Below are positions 56,164-64,000 of a stretch of DNA of 64,000 bases, in pieces. Both the position numbers and the translations under genes were made by a program. The notes beneath the pieces are model-generated. The model did not search any database, was not told where the DNA came from, and saw only the letters and a list, made by a program, of their open reading frames with translations. The stretch comes from Neostapfia colusana. Taxonomy: Eukaryota > Streptophyta > Magnoliopsida > Poales > Poaceae. The stretch lies in NCBI GenBank assembly GCA_030760725.1, contig JASWHV010000001.1, positions 70,205,683 through 70,269,682 on the forward strand, in the 5' to 3' direction. Every line of letters starts with the position of its first letter. Positions within the stretch are counted from its first letter, which is position 1.

Positions 56164-59100
56164 TGTGAAGGTCCCAAAATATGAATACAAAGAAACTGTT
56201 GTTTGTACCAAGTTGGTTTCCTATGTATGAAAAATGGGACTTGTTAAAACTTTTTCACATGTGATAATACACATGAAAGCTCCCTCCACACAAGTTCAAT
56301 GGTTATTTGAAAACATGGAACAAAAAGGAATTTGAAACCAAGTAGGGAAGTACCCATATGTGTGAGAGAGCTAAATTCAGATTTTGGAGCAAGTTGGTTC
56401 CACTCAAAAATTCAAATGATATTAACACAATGGTTTTCAAAACTGTTGTATTAAAAAAAAATCTCATTTGCAGTAGCCAAATCAAAGAGCAGGTTTCATA
56501 TTTGAATTCTTTAGGTCCAAATTAGGGGGTAGGCAAAGTCTCATGAACTGTTGAAGATATTTGCTACGCATTTTTCCAATTAGACCTAAATGTACAATTA
56601 ATTCAAATACCTAATTGAATTTGAATGACTTGTGCCCAATTATCCAAATGCAGTTTAGTTTTCAACTCCACACAATTGAATTTCATCATTTGCAAATTTT
56701 TGGGATATCTTGGGGAGATAAGGGGGAGATGGGGCCCACTTGTCATATGTATCAAAGTATCTCTGTAGAGGAATTGGGTCTCTGTTTTGCTGCCTTCGGG
56801 AGATCGACAGCAGCTGCTCGCGACTCCAACGCCGATTCAGGCCCCCTCAGCGATCTCATCCATCCATAACGTGTTCTCCCTCTGCTCACGGACAGAGCAC
56901 CGAGGCTCTCCCTCCCTCACACCGAGCCGAGTAAACTCGCCTCTGCCACACCACCGCTCGCTCGGTGACCTCCAAATTCCCACGAACTGAGGCTAGCGAG
57001 TAGCAAGATGGCACCAGGGCGTCACCCTCGTCCTCCTTGACGTACTCCCGACAGGTGATCGGCTCTCCAACCCCGGGAGCAACGCGACCGCGCGAAGGCC
57101 GAACCGAACCCGATGAGGAGGCTCCCACGGACAGCCAAACCTGGCGCTTGTCACGACCAAGTACCGGTGCACCTGGACGCGCCAAGGCACCGTGCTGCTC
57201 TCCTCTCAAGCTCAGACCATGCCATGCACCACCGAGAGAGAATTTGGAGAAGTTGCTCCGGCGTACTCAATTCGACCCCCGGCACGGTAATCCCAAATTC
57301 CCTCTCAATTCTCATTCTGAGGTTGTCAAAGTTTGCACAAAGGGCCCAAAGTGGTAGGCGATCCTTTGCTCTTCACGGTTCTAGCCTGAAACTGCAGCTA
57401 GAGCGAGTATTTCGTGGTTTTCTACCGGCAACCGAACCGGGGGACCGCGGTCGCATGGTGAAAGCATATTTGCCATCGTTCCCGAATGTTTTTGAGGCTA
57501 GGTCGAGCTCTCATATCGTTCACTGGTGCTGTAGCACCATTTTGCCGAGCTTTTAGCGCACTAGAATGGCCGGCCGACGTCGCCGATGATGTGTCGAGCT
57601 ACCGCATCGCCGCTAGCTACCGTAGAGGCTTCGCCGACTCGGGGAAACCTCACCATCGTGCTCAGCATGGCAGGTTAGGCCCTGGCGGTGAGCAAGGGCT
57701 CGGGCAGAGGCCGGGAGATCGGTTTCCGGCGATCTCCGGCGAGGGCGGCGGCGCGGGCACCCGGGCGCGGGAACTGACCCGAGGTTGAAGAAGGGGTCGA
57801 CGGGCCCAGTCGTCAGTGAAAGAAAGTTTAAAACCCTGATCTTATGTGGCGGTTGGATCCGGTGCAACTGTGCGTATGGAAACGTGTGGCCCCGTGTGTC
57901 TGTGCCAGTGAGTGACACGTAGCTCGGACCCACTGTCAGCGTTTTAAACATTTTAGGGTTTTCAGTTTCCAGTTCAATCTTTGAAGAGCCACAACTTTGT
58001 GTAGGAATGTCCAAAAATTGTGAAACAAATTTTGTTGGATTCCTCTCAAAGAGTAATATCCAGGGATGCAGACCAATATTTATGAAAATCCCTGGATTTG
58101 GCTCATTAATTCATGTAAGGAGAATCTTGTGGGAATTATTCCAGGAGTTCAATGGGTTGGAAAATTCCCAAATTTGGGCAGAAGGTTCGTACAAAAATAC
58201 TTGAACTCCAGTAAAAATTTCAGAGGCATTGGACCTCATTTGCTTGGTCGAATGTGGTGTTAATTCCTTATGTCTCTGAAAATTGGAAAAATAGAACAGA
58301 GCTCATTTTCAGATTTTACCCGATTCATGTAAAGCTCATATCTTTGTGTAGAAACCTCCAAATTTAGTGATTCAAATTGGTTTAGATCCAGGTTGACAAA
58401 CTCTATCCAGATATGTAACCCAATTTGTATGAAAGTCCTTATTTAATTCTGGAAAAGTCTTTAAAGCTTTTTATCAAAAGAATTTTAGAGGGAGTTTGGT
58501 TTATCCAAAAATCCTCGAATTTTGCCAGAATAATCATTAGAATGTTATTGAACTCCTGTAAGACTTTCAGCTCATTTGGGGTTGAATTATGTTGGAGAAT
58601 TCAGATTTCAATGTACTATATTCAAATGAATACAGAGACTCTATGAACTATAAAAATCATTTCTGGGTAATTCTTAGCTCTAAAAATCATAGGAAAATTT
58701 ATGCAGACTCTATTAACTATAAGTGAAATTGTAGTTCACTAAGTTGGGCATGAACATGAGAGTTAATTCAGAATTAATTTCTCCATTCTATTGGATGTGA
58801 AGAACAACATAGGGTTGGGGTGAAAATTGTGCGAGACACAATTTCTTTCCACTTTAGCTGCAATTTAGCGAGCTAAGTCCCTGTGTAGTGTATGACTTCC
58901 TGTAAAAATGTCGAAGTCATTGGAGATCAGGATCTTTAGTTATGTCCAGATAATTAGAGCTCATCTTATATGGCATTAGAAACTTATCTAGAGATGTAAT
59001 GGAACATCTAAGGTAGATTTAGTTTCTTTGAATTCTTTGCACCACAGAGGCAACCACGTCATCCTAGGATCTCTACACGGCCTCTGTTCTTAAGAAATTT

Positions 59101-60688
59101 TAATCTCTAAGCCTGTGAATTACATTATAAAATACTATTCATATACATGTCGATAGGGTTCACGATGAAGGACATCGACGGAGCCATCCCTTGACATGTG
59201 GTTCAGTTGAGAAAGTTCAGAAAGATCAAGGGATTGAAGATCACTAGCTTATATTATATACTACTACCCTACAAAGCAGGCAAGCTCCGGTTTGCATTAG
59301 CCTTCTTACAAATTTTTATTGTTTTGAGCACTTACTTGAGTATGATGATTCCTTGCATTAGAGTCTTGTTTGGAAAACCAATTGCATAGCCTAGAAAACC
59401 ATGGGTTGGGACTAGGATTGAAAACCCCGTTAGCTATTGCAATGCTGAGATTATGTAGGATTCGGTACGAGTCGAGTAGTTGGAACTACTCGCGAGCATA
59501 GGCTAGAGGCACTCGACTCGGGTAGAGATAGCACATGATACACATGGCAAGAAAGATGAGACCGAGCGGAGAGTAAGGGCAGCAGGACTTTGGGGCCTGT
59601 GTGCTGTAGCTCCGCTTGTGTCGATTGTGGACCGAGCCGTGTGCGGGCCTGTTGAACAAGCTAGAACAGTACCGAAGACCTACCGGCTATATGGGAACTG
59701 GGAAACTGATGTAACTCGGGTAGCTGGGTGTTCAGGCATATCTAGTCGTTCAGAGGGTAGGTTGAGAGCTCGATGTGTAAATCGGCTGGCGGCACTGAGA
59801 TGCGCGTGCAGAGACCTCTTGCTCGGGACGATTGGACCGGTTCAACATTTAGCTAACGGGTGAAAGGTAGTTGCGTACGACGTCCGTGATGGTTGTTGTA
59901 GGCAACATCGAGTACGGGCGTACCTGACGGGTTGTTCGGGTAACCCTGCAGGTGTAAATCGATTATAATCGCCGTCCCTCATGGTCAGTGAGTACCACTT
60001 GTTCACTGTACCATGACGTAGAAAGAACAGGCTAGTTACATGTTAAAAATGTTGCTCAATGAAAGATGGACTTGATTGTTAATGATTGTTGTAGTTTAGA
60101 GCTAATTAAAGTTCCTTTGAACTTTGGGCAAAGTAGATGAGAGAAATGTGTTTCTTGTTTGATTGTGGCTCTCTCATGTGCCTTAGCGTAAGGTTCTCCA
60201 TAATTTTCTGCTAAAACTTGAAAGTAAGGTTCCACTAATTAGGCGAGTCCTTGCAACTAGTTTTACCTCCTGTACCTATCATTCCTCATGTAGAAGTTTC
60301 ATGTTTAGGCGAGACGGGTCAGACTTGCTGAGCCTTCGTGCTCACTGCTTGTGTTTGAAGCTTTTGCAGGGTTCTATGAGGAAGGGACTCCCGAAGAGGA
60401 GGCGGAACCTCAGGAGGGGAATCCTGTCGAGTGGGAGTCGTGCACGCCACCGTGTTAGTGTGCGTGCGTGCTAGCAAGGACACGTTCACGGGCTGAACGT
60501 GAACTTGATGCATAGTCTACGCCCGTGAGTGTAGACTGGACCTATTTTGATGTAAAAATGTTCATAAACCACATTGTGTAATAAAAGTTTTGCTTCCGCT
60601 TTGTACCTTTGATGTGTGTTATTCGGTGCTGTGCAACGCTGCACCCCTCAGCGTGATCCTGGCTCGACAAGACCGTGGGGTCGTTTCA
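56164..60688 (+). repeat. 5' LTR (about 4.5 kb) of the third chromovirus
   Basis: The start TGTGAAGGTCCC is placed where homology to the inverted Transposase_28 copy ends. The end, GGTCGTTTCA, is four bases before the primer-binding site. The family pattern is evident: AT-rich opening, GC-rich centre (about 56800-57800), AT-rich block (57900-59150), then the 1.3 kb terminal part shared with other LTRs (compare 59460-60690 with 4920-6112). The start is less certain than the end. Confidence 0.65.
59473..59492 (+). other. Conserved LTR inverted repeat in the third chromovirus
   Basis: CGAGTAG, a 6-base loop, and CTACTCG occupy the same LTR position as 4936-4956 despite heavy divergence of the surrounding sequence. 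Confidence 0.68.
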
Positions 60689-60692
60689 GCGC

Positions 60693-60702
60693 TGGTATCA
60701 GA
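60693..60702 (+). other. Primer-binding site of the third chromovirus
   Basis: TGGTATCAGA, the start of the initiator tRNA-Met complement, lies four bases after the LTR end. The match decays after ten bases (TCTTGC), so priming would be weak in this copy. Confidence 0.78.
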
Positions 60703-62189
60703 TCTTGCTTGAGGTTTAACGCACTACAAAGGTCATATTTTTCAAAAAAATCCAGTGAGGAACGAGTTAGTAGCCCATATAAGGATGTTATTAGTGTATA
60801 GAAAGTGGCATACTAACCTATTTGATTATGTCGGAAAATCGTGCATCTCGGGACGTTTATGTCTTGGGGGGTGCACGTAAGCGCTGTCCACCAGTGTGCA
60901 CAAGCTGAAGGGTGGAGCCCCACGGGTGGCAGGTAACCCGACCCGCTTTAATATCCTCTACGACTCTTCATGTCATTTGGGGTATTCGATCAATGTCTGT
61001 CCCTGGCGTGCGTGGTGCAATTTGGGAGACCCCATCACGTGGTCAGTAACGTGAACACGTAGCTCAAGGCATGTTTGGATTGAGAACATCCGGGCGAGTG
61101 ATGACGGCCGGGTGTACGAACTGTATGGATACCGGGCTCGGTGTGCAGCCGAGTCTGACGATTGTGTGAGTTATCTGCAGGTAGTCTAACCACGGAACGG
61201 TAGACATGTAGAATCCGTGTGCGAGTGGCGTTTAGTACCACTGAACTAACGAAGCCGGCTAAGTCCGGTACAGGATTTTCTTTTGAGGCAACGTAGTACT
61301 GTCACATGTCTTACGGTGCATCGTCACCGTACTACACTTTGTAACTTCTTACCTATGAAGAAATCATTCATGAATAACTTTAAACTAAAAATGGAAGTTG
61401 GAAAACACATATTAGTAATGAACTCCTCATCTGAACTAAGCTTCAAGGTGGAGGATGGATAGGTTTCTTTGTTTCTCAAAAATGGAGTGCTCTGTTCTGG
61501 CGGAAATTTTTGCTGGACTTTGATGGAGCATAACTCTGAAAAGATTGACCCAATGGAGGTGTATGATACAGTTCTGGAAAGGTTTTTCATTGCTCTACAA
61601 CTTCTTTGTAGAACTTCAGAACAACATCACACGCCAAATTGGTTGAATGTCCAGTTGAATGCAAACTGTTCAGACAACAGGACAGATGCAAATCTTCCTG
61701 GGTGTTTCTGTAAAACACTTATAACATTCTGTAGAAAAATCCTTAAGGGTCATTTAATACACCGCTGGAAAGGTTATGAGATAAGAAACATTGTTGTAAT
61801 TCAGAGTTTGTTCAGATTCCTATTGTATTTGCATATACAATTGTGATAAAACCAGCCACATACAAAGGAGATGCTGGAAAATTTTATTCAGTAATTCTGT
61901 CAACTTTGATAAATCATAACTCTTAATCCAAAAGTAATATAGAAGCATGTGAATACTCGTTGGAAAGATATTGGAGTTAAATTTAACTTCGGTATACAAC
62001 TTGAGTGATGAAAATGCTTCTAACTGGATCAAAGTGTAGATTTAGTGCATCAGGGTCTGTTCTGTACAAACGAGGAAAATGAGTGATATCGTGCAGGCTA
62101 GTACAAGTTATGTGCCCCAAAAGCACCTGTTGGTGTCCCGAACGCCATTCGGTGATATGTAGGCCCCTGTACGATTAACTCCTTAGAGA
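60703..62189 (+). other. 5' leader of the third chromovirus
   Basis: About 1.5 kb separates the primer-binding site from the first recognisable coding piece. No capsid domain is present, so most of gag is missing. Near 61029-61051 a block matches the leader of the 10924-24828 element (20701-20725, reverse strand). The remainder is AT-rich. Confidence 0.6.
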
Positions 62190-62640
62190 TTGATTTCTTG
62201 TCAAGTACCACAACTTGCACAACCTCCAGAGCAGCAGCATCAGACGGTAGTTTGTACTCCATCGCTGCAGCTATATGTATCTGGCTTCCAACCACAAGTT
62301 AGAGAAGAGCCGGAGAGACATCCATGCTCTAGTTGTGGTCGGATGGACCATTGTGCTAGGTATTGTCTAGAGGGAATTCAAGGGTGCGGGTCATCATATT
62401 AAAAATGTTCAGACCTGTACCGATATCTGCAGAAAAGAGGGCAGACAAGGGGCGACAATCACTACACAGTGAGTGAAGATGTTCCAGAAAGAGAAGCCGT
62501 GCTAGCAGAGATGTTTTCTCTGAATCGGCTACCGGTATTAATTCTTTTGGACTTAGGTGCCACACCTAGCTTTGTTAGTCAATCTTTCATGGCTCAATAT
62601 CAGCTCCAAACCACTTTTACAACGAGGTAATACCTCATAT
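62190..62640 (+). pseudogene. Gag zinc knuckle and protease remnant
   Basis: A Gln-rich gag tail carries a zinc knuckle, CSSCGRMDHCARYC (CX2CX4HX4C), at 62325-62366, then a stop. Protease follows about 62520-62640 with LILLDLGATPSFV; the active-site Ser/Thr is Leu (Asp-Leu-Gly), so it would be inactive. Frames are interrupted between the two. Confidence 0.75.
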
Positions 62641-62939
62641 CTTCGCCGGGGCAGCATTACAAGAAGTGATGTTGTTTTCCGAGCGTCTCTTTGTTTGCGG
62701 GTTAGACTATAACCCACGGCCCTCCTTATTCTTGGGGTCTGAAGATCAACATTATTTTGGGGATGTCGTGCTTGAATTACCACAAAGCGGTTCACAACAT
62801 CAATTTTATACTGTTAAGCTCAGACGCCCCACGGCACGGTCTTCATACATTAGTTCTAGGCGCCAGTCGGCAACAGATTGCAATATTGAACCACTTGGAA
62901 ACTGTTTAGATAGAGGGCAGTCCGGTGGTACGTAGATTT
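62641..62939 (+). pseudogene. Protease-RT linker, decayed
   Basis: An open stretch (to 62935) reads as a linker such as that between protease and RT in related elements, but I recognise no firm motif. It is assigned by position between the protease and RT remnants. Confidence 0.4.
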
Positions 62940-64000
62940 CAGGGGTGTTTCCCAATTATTACCGGGCATACCGCCCGAACGGGACGTAGAGTTCAAGATG
63001 AAACTTGCGCCGGGAACACCACCGATTTTGCGAAGGCCGTACAAAATGTCACCCAATGGATGGGCAGAGTGGAAGAGACCGCTAAATAACCCTAGGATCA
63101 ATGGTTTTATACGACTGAGTCGTTACCTTGGGGTATTCAGCATTGTTTGCAAAGGAGAAGCACGAAACACTACGACTTTGTGTAGTGCTCATCTGCTTAA
63201 CACTGTGGCAATCAAGAATCAGTACCCGTTACCACAGATCGACGTATTGTTTGATCAGTTGGTCGAAGCAAAGATCTTTTCCACAATGGATTTAAGATTA
63301 GGGTACCATCAGATTAAGATGCGGGCTGAGGATATTCTAAAGACAGCTTTTCGACGAGGTACGGTATTTATGAGTACCTTGTCATGTTCCTTGGTTCCAA
63401 CAACGTTCCAGCTCACTTCGTGTATCTAATGAACTCGGTATTCATGCCGGAGCTGGAAAAGTTTGTCGTGGCCTTCATCGACGACCTGCTGGTTTATTCC
63501 AAGTCGGAGGAAGAACACTAGAAGCACCTGTGTATAGTCTTGCAAAGGCTGCAGGATCACGAGCTATACGTGAAATTCAGCAAGTGCGAATTCTAGATAT
63601 CAAAAGTACTTTTTCTCGGGCATATCATCTCCGCGAAGGGTATCGCTGTAGGCCCGAGTAAGGTCGCACAAGTGCTGCATTGAAAGTCCCCGAGGTTTAT
63701 TCACGAGGTACGAAGTTTCCTCAGACTCGAGGGATATTATTGGAAGTTCCTTTCCGAACTTCTCGAAGATTGCCAAGCCTATGACAGAGCTGCAGAAGCA
63801 GACTACCAAAGATGTTTGGAGTCCAACATGCGAAGCAGCATTCGAGGCATTAGTGAAGCACCTGACATCAGCACCGGTTTTGGCGCAGCCAGACACAACA
63901 AAACCGTTCGTTGTGTACTGCGATGCATCCGGCTTTGGGCTAGGAGGTGGGCTGATGCAAGAACGAAGTGTGGTCGTGTATGGATCATGGCAACTCAGGG
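62940..64000 (+). pseudogene. Gypsy RT and RNase H remnant, runs off the window
   Basis: RT starts with KLAPGTPPILRRPYKMSPN at about 62998. LNTVAIKNQYPLPQIDVLFDQL, STMDLRLGYHQIKM and FIDDLLVYS (63474-63500) follow in more than one frame. Several stops interrupt it (for example near 63520, 63594 and 63681). RNase H begins about 63900 with YCDASGFGLG and continues past 64000. Catalytic Asp residues of RT and the first RNase H Asp are present, but the frame is too damaged for activity. Confidence 0.85.

Larger units (their letters stand above)
56164..64000 (+). mobile_element. Third chromovirus: 5' LTR, leader and pol, truncated by window
   Basis: A 4.5 kb LTR, a primer-binding site, a leader without gag, and decayed protease, RT and RNase H run to the window edge. 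The pol protein sequence is related to that of the 1-6112 and 10924-24828 elements (GHIISA, VRSFL, YCDASGFGLG) but is more diverged. The LTR shares the family layout and one conserved hairpin (59473-59492). It inserted in the inverted Transposase_28 copy; CGCCC (56159-56163) would be the target duplication, not testable here. Confidence 0.75.

Noticed and set aside
1..64000. A new defence or biosynthetic system
   Set aside because: Every domain I can name belongs to transposable elements. No cluster of non-transposon genes was seen on either strand.

Overview
This window is plant nuclear DNA made almost entirely of transposable elements, and the families present (Tekay/Del chromoviruses with very long LTRs, Tat-lineage Gypsy, Copia, CACTA) point to a grass (Poaceae) with a repeat-rich genome. 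I found no convincing host gene, tRNA, rRNA, CRISPR array or prokaryotic system. The coordinates and domain calls come from reading the sequence; family names come from remembered protein families, not from searches.

Layout. 1-10918 is a stack of chromovirus pieces: the 3' end of a plus-strand element (pol 1-2196, polypurine tract 2249-2262, 3' LTR 2263-6112), then the right-hand remnants of three older related LTRs (6113-7572 plus; 7573-8080 minus; 8081-10918 minus). A structurally complete minus-strand chromovirus (10924-24828, 13.9 kb, 5-bp target duplication GTTTC, LTRs of about 3.8 kb) sits inside the last of these, which resumes at 24834 and ends at 24930. 24931-25490 is unclassified. 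A 5'-truncated plus-strand Gypsy element of another family follows (25491-29027, then 37575-40438 with a 2.75 kb 3' LTR). Its chromodomain is split by an 8.5 kb CACTA transposon (29028-37574, target duplication CAC) that carries two nearly open multi-exon transposase genes on the minus strand.

40439-41040 is a Tat-lineage RNase H fragment. 41041-48063 is a Copia element (LTR promoter and leader, primer-binding site 46136, decayed gag), interrupted by a minus-strand solo LTR of the long-LTR chromovirus family (42383-45948, target duplication GCTTT). 48064-56162 is GC-rich Tat-related material: a leader with a 113-bp tandem array, a plus-strand copy of the gypsy-type 'Transposase_28' ORF with an 83-bp intron (49809-53245), and a truncated inverted copy of the same gene fused to a pol C-terminus (54472-56162). 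The window ends in another plus-strand chromovirus with a 4.5 kb 5' LTR (56164-60688), primer-binding site, long leader and decayed protease/RT/RNase H running off the edge at 64000.

How the parts relate. The elements do not form a pathway; they form an insertion history. The long-LTR chromoviruses have repeatedly landed in copies of their own LTRs. All retroelement ORFs are broken by stops or frameshifts. The CACTA element is the best preserved coding unit: each of its two genes fits a complete GT-AG exon model with one in-frame stop. Points worth a second look are the conserved hairpins in the chromoviral LTRs, the inverted pair of intron-containing ORFs, the G-box tandem array and the GC-rich duplicated block upstream of the CACTA transposase gene.
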